DNA of 41,746 nt from Lapidilactobacillus luobeiensis. GTDB lineage: Bacteria > Bacillota > Bacilli > Lactobacillales > Lactobacillaceae. Position numbers and translations under genes: made by a program. The DNA lies in assembly GCF_024345205.1 (NCBI RefSeq), contig NZ_BROC01000027.1, forward strand, positions 1-41,746. Reading direction: 5' to 3'. The notes under the pieces are model-generated. The model had not been told where the DNA came from and made no database searches. It was given only the letters and a program-made list of their open reading frames with translations. This document shows positions 34,734-41,746 of the stretch, piece by piece. Positions within the stretch are counted from its first letter, which is position 1. Every line of letters starts with the position of its first letter.

Positions 34734-36005
34734 CTACTTGCTGCCGTATTTCTGTTCAATCTTCTGTTTGATAACTTTGACACCAGCATCAGCGGCTTCT
34801 TTTGAAGTCATCTTGCCAGAAGCTGCGTTAGTCACGATTGTTTGACCTGCGTCCCAAACCTCAGACATTTCAGGCAAGTTGATCAATGGATCATCCTTCT
34901 TGAATTGTTCGATAACGGCAGTCGTTAATTCAGTTCCGTCTTCCTTAGCAGCGTTTTGAGCTTTTAAGTTAGCTGGGATTTCAGCAGTCATCGTGAAGAA
35001 GGTCTTCTGGTTAGCGTCATTTGAGACATAGTCTAACCATTTCTTCGCTAATGATTGGTTCTTAGAATAAGCTGAAACGACCCAAGACTTGCCACCACCA
35101 AAGGCTTGATAATCTTTACCATTTGGCAAAGTAGGTAAAACAGTAGCGCCATAATCAATGCCAGCTTCTTTATAAGAAGATGCCTTCCAAGGGCCATCGA
35201 TGACAACTGCGGTTTTACCCTTGGTGAATTGATCGTCGATGAAGTTCTGGTTTGCTTGAATATCTTGCATCCCTTTAGGCCAAACATTCTTGAAGTAGTT
35301 GGTCATGAAGTCCAATGCCTCAACAGAGCCAGCGTTGTTCAAGCCGATCTTCTTAGGATTTGAGTTGTCATCGCCGAAAACGTAACCACCGTAACCCTTG
35401 AAGACACCATAGCTAATGTAGAAGTTCGTCCATTGCGCTAAGAAACCAACGTTCTTAGTTTTGTCATTTTCATAAGCAAACTTGGAATCTTTGCTGATCG
35501 CTTCGATCTCATCAAAAGTGGTTGGCGCTTTGTCGATCAACTTCTTGTTATAGTACATGACGATCGATTCGATCGTCACTGGCGCGCCATAATGCTTGCC
35601 ATCATACTTAACGGCATCTTCACCAGTTGACGCATAGCGACCTGAAACTGGATTGTATTCCGCGACTTGACCTTGCTGCGCTAATCCGCCGACCCGGTCG
35701 AATGGTGCCATCATGACATCTGGCGCTTTACCAGCAGGCCCATCCAATTGTAAAGCTTCAAGTTGATCCAACATATCTTTGTTGACCATCTTGATCTTCA
35801 CATTGTTATCTTTTTCGAACTTACCCTTGATTTTGTTGACATACTTCTTATAACCCTTATCAACGGAAATCGTCAAAGTCTTCGATTCCGAACTCGTTGC
35901 CGATTTCTTATCACTACTTGATGAATTACCACAAGCAGCTAATGATAAAGCAACCGTGGCAGTCAAAGCAGCTAAACCTACATAACGCCATTTCTTCAAA
36001 TTCAT
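34734..36005 (-). CDS. malE: Maltose/maltodextrin-binding lipoprotein MalE
   Basis: 423-aa solute-binding protein. Lipoprotein signal peptide MNLKKWRYVG... with lipobox LAAC and lipid-anchored Cys25, then a Ser/Lys-rich linker. The family-1 binding fold follows (LTISVDKGYKKYVNKIKGKF, VMMAPFDRVGGLAQQGQV, TAVVIDGPWKASSYKEAG, FGGGKSWVVSAYSKN). GGAGGAAA precedes the ATG. First gene of malEFG-DUF1189-malP-pgmB, with a promoter, an upstream operator and a downstream cre. Confidence 0.95.
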   Translation of the reverse strand: MNLKKWRYVGLAALTATVALSLAACGNSSSSDKKSATSSESKTLTISVDKGYKKYVNKIKGKFEKDNNVKIKMVNKDMLDQLEALQLDGPAGKAPDVMMAPFDRVGGLAQQGQVAEYNPVSGRYASTGEDAVKYDGKHYGAPVTIESIVMYYNKKLIDKAPTTFDEIEAISKDSKFAYENDKTKNVGFLAQWTNFYISYGVFKGYGGYVFGDDNSNPKKIGLNNAGSVEALDFMTNYFKNVWPKGMQDIQANQNFIDDQFTKGKTAVVIDGPWKASSYKEAGIDYGATVLPTLPNGKDYQAFGGGKSWVVSAYSKNQSLAKKWLDYVSNDANQKTFFTMTAEIPANLKAQNAAKEDGTELTTAVIEQFKKDDPLINLPEMSEVWDAGQTIVTNAASGKMTSKEAADAGVKVIKQKIEQKYGSK

Positions 36006-36035
36006 TACTTGTTTCCTCCTCGAAACGTAATTTAT

Positions 36036-36049
36036 TGATTTCGCTTACA
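36036..36049 (-). promoter_or_regulatory. Putative cre (CcpA site) at the malE start site
   Basis: Minus-strand TGTAAGCGAAATCA matches the cre consensus TGWAANCGNTNWCA with one mismatch. It begins 5 bases after the -10 box and so overlaps the expected start site, a repressing position. Confidence 0.55.
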
Positions 36050-36054
36050 ACCAC

Positions 36055-36083
36055 ATTATGGTTTCTTGTAAGGGCTTTAGCAA
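36055..36083 (-). promoter_or_regulatory. Promoter of the malE operon
   Basis: Minus strand: TTGCTA (36083-36078), 17 bases, CATAAT (36060-36055). Confidence 0.6.
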
Positions 36084-36095
36084 GCGATAAATCAA

Positions 36096-36109
36096 TGTTA
36101 CCGATAACA
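36096..36109. promoter_or_regulatory. LacI-type operator upstream of the malE promoter
   Basis: TGTTACCGATAACA, a palindrome with one mismatched pair. Its reverse complement, TGTTATCGGTAACA, is exactly the site before malL at 39735-39748. It lies 12 bases upstream of the -35 box. Confidence 0.7.
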
Positions 36110-36126
36110 GAAAACCTAAGCCAACT

Positions 36127-37890
36127 TTAGCGTTGACTGATCACAAAACCTGAAGCGGCCAATTCGTCGTTGGTCAAACCTTGACTAAGAACCACTGAAT
36201 CCGCGGTTTGGAGCGCCCCGATCTTTTGCGCTTGTCCGCTTAAATTGAAGATACCTGTAACAAAAGTCGCCCCATCATCGCGCACGACTTTGACTAAGCC
36301 TTGATCATCATCAACGACTTGCCAAGTCAACGCGCCTTGCGTCATCAAATCGGCGTGTTGCAACCGGAATTTGATCAACTTCTGGTAAAAAGCAAACAAT
36401 TCTTGGTCCTGAGTGGCTGGGTCCCAATTCATTGGCTTGCGACAGTCGGGATCATTCCCGCCGTCCATCCCCACTTCACTACCATAATAGATACAAGGCT
36501 CACCTTCTTGCAGGAAGGTGAACGCCACGGTCTGCCGTAACAGCGCTTTGTCACCTTGACACAAAGTCAATAGCCGCGCCGTATCGTGGGAATCCAAGGT
36601 GTTCAGCATGACTTCATTGACTTGTTGTTGATACAACATCCGTTGGTAGTTCAAACCGGCGACCATCCGTGTCGGTTGTAAACTTTTATCCACCAGGCCT
36701 TTGATCACGGTTTCCGTAAAGGCGTAATTCATCACCGCTGAGAATTGATCGCCCTGCAACCAAGGTTGGGAAGAATGCCAGACCTCACCCAGAATATAAA
36801 AATTAGGTTTGACCGCATGGCAAGCCGCCGCGAATTGGCGCCAGAAATGATGGCCGACTTCATTGGCCACGTCCAACCGCCAAGCGTCGATATCGAATTC
36901 TTTGATCCAATAAGTCGCCACATCCAAAAGATAGGCTTGAACTTCTGGATTAGCGGTATTCAGCTTAGGCATATGTGGGGTATAAGCGAAGGTGTCGAAG
37001 CTTAATTCGTTGGCGTGTTCGAAGTCAGTGGTTTCTTGGTAACTGATCGGGAATTTATTGACGTGGAACCAGTTGGCGAAACGAGATTTAGACTGGTTCG
37101 TCAACACATCCTGCCATTGAACGGAGCGATCGCCAATATGGTTGAAGACCGCGTCCAGCATGACTTTCATGCCCCGTTGATGCGCTGCAGCCACTAATTT
37201 CTGGAAGACTTCTTTATCGCCAAAGTCAGGATCGATCTCCAAATAGTCGATCGTATCATACTTGTGGTTAGAATAGGCTTTGAAAACCGGGCAGAGATAG
37301 AGGCCATTGATGCCCAGATCCTGTAAATAATCGAGATGATCAAGAATGCCCTGAAGGTCGCCACCATAATAATCAGTCCGTCCGGGGCTGACCGTGCTAT
37401 CCCACGGCTTAACATCAGCAGGATCATTGCTGGTATCGCCATTAGCGAACCGCTCTGGAAAAATCTGATACCACACGGTGTGGCGCACCCAGTCTGGTTC
37501 CTGAAAACGATCGATCTCGTGGAAATACGGCTGTCGGAATGGATTGCCGCCACCACCGATCAGACTAGGGTCAAACGGAAAACAGCCCCGATCGCCATAC
37601 AATAATTCCGAGCCATCCGTGCCGACAACGCGGAAATCATATTGGACCCGCTTGTGGGGCACTTCTAACGCGGCTTCCCAATAATCATGGGCCTCGGTGC
37701 TGGCGATTTTACTCATCGCGATCGTTTCGTAAGGCCATTGCCCCTTCTCGGAATCATAAGGGTCGCCATAAAAACAGTCGACAGCTTGAGCATCGTCGCG
37801 TTTGGTCCGTAAACGCACCCGAAAGTCGTCTGGCTGATATAAATAGGCGAACTCACTATCTGGGCGGTGATAAATTGCTGCTGCTTCCAT
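36127..37890 (-). CDS. Neopullulanase / cyclomaltodextrinase-type alpha-amylase (GH13_20)
   Basis: 587 aa, no signal peptide, so it is probably cytoplasmic and acts on imported maltodextrins. N-terminal beta-domain (residues 1 to about 125) typical of GH13_20, then the catalytic barrel: DAVFNH (246-251), WRLDVANEVGH with Arg338 and nucleophile Asp340, LGEVWH with acid Glu369, LDSHD with Asp436. C-terminal beta-domain. The ribosome site is weak (AGG 11 bases upstream). It follows malL by 43 bases and precedes the malE promoter. Exact specificity (cyclodextrin, pullulan, maltodextrin) cannot be read. Confidence 0.9.
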   Translation of the reverse strand: MEAAAIYHRPDSEFAYLYQPDDFRVRLRTKRDDAQAVDCFYGDPYDSEKGQWPYETIAMSKIASTEAHDYWEAALEVPHKRVQYDFRVVGTDGSELLYGDRGCFPFDPSLIGGGGNPFRQPYFHEIDRFQEPDWVRHTVWYQIFPERFANGDTSNDPADVKPWDSTVSPGRTDYYGGDLQGILDHLDYLQDLGINGLYLCPVFKAYSNHKYDTIDYLEIDPDFGDKEVFQKLVAAAHQRGMKVMLDAVFNHIGDRSVQWQDVLTNQSKSRFANWFHVNKFPISYQETTDFEHANELSFDTFAYTPHMPKLNTANPEVQAYLLDVATYWIKEFDIDAWRLDVANEVGHHFWRQFAAACHAVKPNFYILGEVWHSSQPWLQGDQFSAVMNYAFTETVIKGLVDKSLQPTRMVAGLNYQRMLYQQQVNEVMLNTLDSHDTARLLTLCQGDKALLRQTVAFTFLQEGEPCIYYGSEVGMDGGNDPDCRKPMNWDPATQDQELFAFYQKLIKFRLQHADLMTQGALTWQVVDDDQGLVKVVRDDGATFVTGIFNLSGQAQKIGALQTADSVVLSQGLTNDELAASGFVISQR

Positions 37891-37933
37891 AAATTCAATA
37901 ACCTACTTTCTTGATTTGATTGTTGCGCTTATT

Positions 37934-39628
37934 TTATTCGGCCGGCCAAGCTACTTGATCTTGCTGCAAGACCAAGGTTGACCAAGGCGCCAAATGCCAG
38001 GAGTTTTCATCTAAGGTCACTTGACCTACCGTGAAGGTAATGTCGGCGTTCAGCCAATCGTCATTTTGGTAAGTGACCGTTTCGCTGGTCAAGTTGGTCA
38101 AGACCAAGGCACTCTTTTGTCCTAATTGTCGTTGATAAACAATTAGGCCGGCGGTTTTGACCAACAACAACCTGAATTTACCAGTGGCGAACAACGGCTG
38201 TTGCTTCAACTGGAACAACTTCCGGTAGAAATTTAAAATACTGTCTGGATCCGCCTCAGCAGCCGCCACGGTGATCGGCGCTGGTTGCGTCCGTAACCAA
38301 GGTTCGTGCTCCGAAAAGCCCTGATGGACACTGTCATCCCATGGCATCGCCTGACGCGCCGGGGTTTTGTGCAAACCAGACAAATACTGCAAGACAGCTG
38401 GCCGTTCCGCTTCAGGAACCTGATCGATCAAGGTGGTCGTCATTTGGTCTTGGAAAGCTGTCGCGCGGGCCAGTTCCGCGTTATGCAGCCCCAATTCTTC
38501 GCCATAATAAATGATCGGGATACCCCGTTGCAAATACTGCATCGTGGCCAAGGTCTTCAAACTGCGACTTTCAAATTTACGATCAGCATAAACGGTGGCC
38601 ATTCGCGGCAAGTCGTGGTTGCTGAAATACAAAGTTGGTTGGGTCGTTTGCGCCAACGCGGTCTGCCATTGCACGATACTGGCTGGTAACGCCGCCGTAT
38701 CTAGTTGCTCAGCTAGGGGCAACTTGACCGCCGCCGTTAACTTCGGCGCAGGAACCGCCTGTTTCGGCAAATTGCGGAAACTAACGATGGCGTCGCACAA
38801 AGCACTGCCCCGGTTAGTCCGCGTATAAAGCGCCGCCAACGCTGGATCCGCCGAAGCGCCCTCACCAAGAATGAACAGGTCTGGGTTGATTTTTCGCAGT
38901 TCATCAATGAATTCTTGCAAATAGGTCACAACATTGGGCAAGTTGGCGTACATTGGCTCCGCAATCACTGGCCCGGTCTGATCCGTCGGGAAATTCTGGC
39001 CTAGATCCGCCTTAGCAATATGAATGAACGCGTCTAAGCGTAAGCCGTCAATGCCTTTTTCCACCCAATACTTAGCGACCTCGATCATCGCTTGCCGTAC
39101 TTCTGGATTGGCCCAATTCAAATCAGGCATATGCTTGTCAAAAAGGTGGAAATAATACGTATTGGGTTCGGCCGGCACTTGTTCCCAAACCGAACCGCCA
39201 AAGAAGGAACCCCAATTGTTCGGCACCTGGCCGTTGGGCGTGTCTTGCCAAATATAATAGTCGTGAAATAGACTCTTTGGACTTTTCAGCGCGTCTTGAA
39301 ACCAAGGATGTTGATCCGAGGTGTGATTGAGCACGAAATCCAGCAAAATGTGGAGATCCAGTTCATGGGCCCGTTGGATCAACGCGTCCATGGTCGCCAT
39401 CGTGCCGAAATGTGGATCAACCGTGAAATAATTGGAAACATCATAACCATTATCAACTTGTGGTGAGGTAAACACCGGGTTCAACCAAATCGTATTGACC
39501 CCTAACGACTTGATATAATCTAAGCGATCTAATAAGCCTTGCAGATCACCAAGGCCATCATTGTCACTATCCTGAAAACTGCGAGGATAGACCTGATAAA
39601 TGATCGCGTTTTCGTACCATTGCTTCAT
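37934..39628 (-). CDS. malL: Alpha-glucosidase (GH13_31), MalL-like
   Basis: 564 aa, cytoplasmic. (beta/alpha)8 barrel with IYQVYPRSFQDSDNDGLGDL at the start, DFVLNHTSD (97-105), GLRLDAF with nucleophile Asp199, LGEGAS with acid Glu256, and SNHDLPR with Asp339. The residue after the nucleophile is Ala200. Val at this place usually goes with alpha-1,6 specificity and Ala/Thr with alpha-1,4, so a maltose/maltodextrin glucosidase is likelier than an isomaltase. The ATG at 39628 follows AAAGGA by 11 bases; in-frame sequence further upstream runs through the promoter and is not part of the gene. Confidence 0.9.
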   Translation of the reverse strand: MKQWYENAIIYQVYPRSFQDSDNDGLGDLQGLLDRLDYIKSLGVNTIWLNPVFTSPQVDNGYDVSNYFTVDPHFGTMATMDALIQRAHELDLHILLDFVLNHTSDQHPWFQDALKSPKSLFHDYYIWQDTPNGQVPNNWGSFFGGSVWEQVPAEPNTYYFHLFDKHMPDLNWANPEVRQAMIEVAKYWVEKGIDGLRLDAFIHIAKADLGQNFPTDQTGPVIAEPMYANLPNVVTYLQEFIDELRKINPDLFILGEGASADPALAALYTRTNRGSALCDAIVSFRNLPKQAVPAPKLTAAVKLPLAEQLDTAALPASIVQWQTALAQTTQPTLYFSNHDLPRMATVYADRKFESRSLKTLATMQYLQRGIPIIYYGEELGLHNAELARATAFQDQMTTTLIDQVPEAERPAVLQYLSGLHKTPARQAMPWDDSVHQGFSEHEPWLRTQPAPITVAAAEADPDSILNFYRKLFQLKQQPLFATGKFRLLLVKTAGLIVYQRQLGQKSALVLTNLTSETVTYQNDDWLNADITFTVGQVTLDENSWHLAPWSTLVLQQDQVAWPAE

Positions 39629-39692
39629 AATAAGTCGGTTCCTTTCTGAAAAAGCTACAAACGAGCGTGGAACTGCAATACTTCCACTGCCT

Positions 39693-39721
39693 ATCTTATG
39701 GAAGAACTGCCGAAACAACAA
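39693..39721 (-). promoter_or_regulatory. Promoter of malL
   Basis: Minus strand: TTGTTG (39721-39716), 17 bases, TAAGAT (39698-39693). Confidence 0.55.
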
Positions 39722-39734
39722 GCTTTCTAGCCGA

Positions 39735-39748
39735 TGTTATCGGTAACA
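39735..39748. promoter_or_regulatory. LacI-type operator upstream of the malL promoter
   Basis: TGTTATCGGTAACA, the mirror form of the malE operator, 13 bases upstream of the -35 box. Same geometry as at malE. Confidence 0.7.
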
Positions 39749-39796
39749 AGTTTGACCGTGTATCAGACGCCAGAACATTGACATAACAGGGGAACA

Positions 39797-39918
39797 AGAG
39801 TGCGGAGCGCCCCGATTAGCTTCTGAGCATTAGCCTAGTCAGGATTTTGGAAGCTGGGTTTTGCTTCCGGAAGCCTGACGTAGCTAAGCGCAGGAAGCTG
39901 GGGCGCGCAACACGTTTC
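39797..39918 (+). repeat. Family A hairpin repeat, copy A6
   Basis: 122 bp, GAGTGCGGAGCGCCCC ... GGGGCGCGCAACACGTTTC. Landmarks GAGCATTAGCCTAG and GTAGCTAAGCGCAG, apex TTTGGAAGC/GCTTCCGG, outer stem GCGCCCC/GGGGCGC. Followed 4 bases later by A7 in the same direction. Confidence 0.87.
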
Positions 39919-39922
39919 AAAA

Positions 39923-40043
39923 GAGTGCGGAGCGCAACGGGTTGACTGCGAGCATTAACCTAGCTAGGATTTTGGAGGCCGGTTTTCACCTCCGGAAGCC
40001 TAGCGTAGTTAAGCACAGCAGTCAGTTGCGCGTAGCACGTTTC
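39923..40043 (+). repeat. Family A hairpin repeat, copy A7
   Basis: 121 bp, GAGTGCGGAGCGCAACGGG ... GTTGCGCGTAGCACGTTTC. Outer stem GCGCAAC/GTTGCGC and GACTGC/GCAGTC, inner stem CTAGG/CCTAG, apex TTTGGAGG/CCTCCGG. Tandem with A6. Confidence 0.87.
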
Positions 40044-40095
40044 AATTATGTCCGCGGCCTACGCCGCCCCAGCAGGCAGATGTAGTGAGGCTCCA

Positions 40096-40236
40096 GGTCG
40101 GGCTGGGGGTGGTGGAACGCTGCGGGCACGATTTTGAGCTTTTCGGAAGTGCACCGAAAATCTCAAAACTCGACCTTATTCTAGGCGGCAGAGCCGCCAA
40201 GAATAATCTCGCGGCTGACTCACCCCCAGCCCGACC
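40096..40236 (+). repeat. Family B cloverleaf repeat, copy B6
   Basis: 141 bp with perfect 16-bp arms GGTCGGGCTGGGGGTG / CACCCCCAGCCCGACC. Hairpin 1 at 40132-40168 (TTTTGAG...CTCAAAA). Hairpin 2 at 40176-40206 (TTATTCTAGGCGGC aga GCCGCCAAGAATAA). Open frames across it on both strands are repeat by-products. Confidence 0.88.
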
Positions 40237-40267
40237 TTCCGCCAAACGAGCAAACAGACCGCCAACG

Positions 40268-40330
40268 CCCAGAGTACGAACCGGTCTGGGCAGTTCCAAA
40301 ACATTAGCCTATTTGCCTAAACGTTCTTGC
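40268..40330 (+). repeat. Family A remnant, copy A8
   Basis: Left-half fragment: AGAGTACGAACCGGTCTGG ... ACATTAGCCTA. The right half is missing. The remaining 40331-40473 shows nothing I can name. Confidence 0.5.
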
Positions 40331-40473
40331 CGACGAGCCGAGCAATGGTAGTCAAATCGGCGGTTTTACGTGACCTTCAGTCCATGATCTGATCTGCAAT
40401 TGCCCGACCACTTTAGTCAGCATGCTGCTCTACTTCCCCATGTTCAAGGGAGCGGATCGTGGCCAAATGGCAA

Positions 40474-40504
40474 CAAAAAAGTCCATTGTTACGTAACAAT
40501 GGAC
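40474..40504 (-). terminator. Terminator after the LacI-family regulator
   Basis: Perfect 24-bp palindrome GTCCATTGTTAC/GTAACAATGGAC with a T-run on the minus strand, 23 bases after the regulator stop. Confidence 0.9.
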
Positions 40505-40526
40505 TCCAAAAAGCAAGTAATCAGAT

Positions 40527-41522
40527 TTAATTTAAATGATAATTGCGGGTGGTATTGCGGCGAATCAACTCCGGTGAGAACATCACCTCAGTGCGATCGC
40601 GTTCGGGGCTTTGGTCATTGGTGGTGACGCCGTGATTGATTTTTTGCATCAATAATTCGGCGATTTTACTGCCCATGGCCATCACGGGCTGCTTGACCGT
40701 GGTCAATTTTGGCTCCGCGATCTGATCCAAGAAAACCCCATCAAAGCCGGTGATCCCAAAATCCTCTGGAATCGCGCCACCCATGCGTTGGATCCCCCGC
40801 TCCACGCCGATCGCCAAACGATCACTAGAACAAACAAAACAAGTATTGGGCTTAAATTCATGCCAATGATCTTCAATATATTGTTGCGACTCTGAAGAAT
40901 GATTGCCGAAACGAATAATTTGTGGCTGCAGCCCAGATTTTTGCATGGTATCCATGTAACCCCGTTCACGGGAATATTCGAAGGATTCCTTCAATTCAAT
41001 CCCCAAGAAAATGATTTGGTCATAGCCATCTTTGATCGCCGCGCCGGTGGATAAAAAGGTACCGTATTTATTATCGGAATCAACAAAGTCATAGTGATGG
41101 CGATTCTCACCATACAAAATCACCGGTTTCCGCAACTCCTGGATCCAGGTGAAGTCATCGTTACGGGCACCTGTAATGATGTAGCCATCACACTCACCAA
41201 TATCGGCGTTCTTCTGGGTCACCACTTGCAATGCGTACTGATGCGCGTTTAGAAATTGAGCCACTCCCATCAAGAGCGTCGCGTAATAGGGCTCGACTGT
41301 GTCGACTTTCTCCAAAATCACCAACTTGATGATCCTAGTCGCATTGGCAGCCAAGGCTTTAGCGGCCAAATTGGGATGATAATCCAGTTCATTCATCGCC
41401 TTGAAAACCAATTGCTTAAGTTCATCCGTCACTTGTTCGGGATGATTGATCACTCGGGAAACTGTCATCTTGGAAACATTTGCTGATTTTGCCACGTCAT
41501 TCAATGTAACGATCTGACTCAC
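40527..41522 (-). CDS. malR: LacI-family regulator, probable maltose regulator MalR
   Basis: 331 aa. N-terminal helix-turn-helix and hinge (LNDVAKSANVSKMTVSRVIN ... YHPNLAAKALAA), then a periplasmic-binding-like sensor domain (IIKLVILEK ... GYIITGA ... CSSDRLAIGVERGIQRMG ... FGITGFDGV). It lies next to malL, and two identical palindromes before malL and malE are of LacI type, so it is the likely maltose regulator. The start is uncertain: the GTG at 41522 sits directly on its purine-rich stretch with no spacing, and a TTG at residue 7 (41504) is an alternative. It has its own promoter and terminator. Confidence 0.85.
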   Translation of the reverse strand: MSQIVTLNDVAKSANVSKMTVSRVINHPEQVTDELKQLVFKAMNELDYHPNLAAKALAANATRIIKLVILEKVDTVEPYYATLLMGVAQFLNAHQYALQVVTQKNADIGECDGYIITGARNDDFTWIQELRKPVILYGENRHHYDFVDSDNKYGTFLSTGAAIKDGYDQIIFLGIELKESFEYSRERGYMDTMQKSGLQPQIIRFGNHSSESQQYIEDHWHEFKPNTCFVCSSDRLAIGVERGIQRMGGAIPEDFGITGFDGVFLDQIAEPKLTTVKQPVMAMGSKIAELLMQKINHGVTTNDQSPERDRTEVMFSPELIRRNTTRNYHLN

Positions 41523-41553
41523 CTTCTCTAGTGTTTTTCAGGTACACGTTCTT

Positions 41554-41582
41554 ATTATATTGATATTAATCTGAGATAACAA
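41554..41582 (-). promoter_or_regulatory. Promoter of malR
   Basis: Minus strand: TTGTTA (41582-41577), 17 bases, TATAAT (41559-41554). About 30 bases before the coding start. No copy of the mal palindrome is seen here. Confidence 0.7.
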
Positions 41583-41680
41583 GGCGCGGTGACTGTTGAG
41601 CGCTGATTTCGTTGGACGACGTGTGGGGCTGTGGAGTAAGTTGGTGGGGTAAAAAATAGTTTAGCCACGGCTTGCGCTGC

Positions 41681-41746
41681 GAAATTCGGGGTGAGCTCGC
41701 TGTGGGCGTCACTTTGAGCTTTTCGGAAGGACGCCGAAAATCTCAA
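41681..41746 (+). repeat. Family B repeat, copy B7 (cut by window edge)
   Basis: Left arm GAAATTCGGGGTGAG, identical to B5, then GTCACTTTGAGCTTTTCGG and the start of hairpin 1. The rest lies beyond the window. Confidence 0.8.

Noticed and set aside
40042-40351. Open frames of 85-88 codons on both strands
   Set aside because: Both cross the palindromic element B6; no start signals and Arg/Pro-rich low-complexity products.
1-41746. tRNA, rRNA or classical insertion sequence
   Set aside because: No tRNA-like or rRNA sequence was recognised and no transposase frame is present.

Overview
The window comes from a low-to-mid GC Gram-positive bacterium of the family Lactobacillaceae. The evidence is the gene order dut ... 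radA - yacL-type PIN/TRAM - gltX - cysS - mrnC - rlmB - sigH-like - rpmG - secE - nusG - rplK - rplA - rplJ - rplL, a malolactic locus, and a maltose phosphorylase / MalEFG / DUF1189 operon. The genus cannot be fixed from the sequence alone. Almost everything is on the minus strand; the exceptions are GNAT-rpiA, a tyrosine recombinase and mleR.

Layout: 0.5-4.1 kb holds the ribosomal protein and transcription/secretion genes (rplL, rplJ, rplA, rplK, nusG, secE, rpmG), with an L10-type attenuator leader and two look-alike L1-type leaders. 4.35-12.25 kb is the housekeeping run from the sigma factor to radA. 12.3-13.5 kb is non-coding and packed with repeats. 13.5-15.4 kb holds dut, a small acetyltransferase and rpiA. 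15.6-23.8 kb is a type I restriction-modification locus: a short HsdS-like gene, hsdR, hsdS, hsdM, a silent half-hsdS cassette, and a convergent tyrosine recombinase gene, so it looks built to switch DNA specificity. 24.0-27.6 kb is the malolactic locus (permease mleP, malolactic enzyme mleA, divergent LysR regulator mleR). 27.6-28.6 kb is again repeats. 28.6-41.5 kb is a complete maltose/maltodextrin system: MalL and a neopullulanase, MalE/MalF/MalG transporter, DUF1189 protein, maltose phosphorylase, beta-phosphoglucomutase, and the LacI-family regulator. The ATPase of the transporter is not in the window.

How the parts work together: maltodextrins enter through MalEFG. They are trimmed by the neopullulanase and alpha-glucosidase, or phosphorolysed by MalP to glucose plus beta-glucose-1-phosphate, which PgmB turns into glucose-6-phosphate. 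The malE and malL promoters carry the same palindromic 14-bp operator 12-13 bp upstream of the -35 box, which points to activation by the LacI-type regulator. A near-consensus cre overlaps the malE start site.

The most unusual content lies between genes. Two interspersed repeat families occur in most of the long gaps. Family A is a 119-122 bp long-hairpin element (nine copies, two head-to-tail pairs). Family B is a 130-157 bp cloverleaf-like element with long terminal inverted repeats and two internal hairpins (eight copies). Stem sequences differ between copies but remain self-complementary, and family A copies sit inside two of the family B copies. They are joined by two further conserved non-coding modules, here called S and C. 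I do not recognise either family by name.
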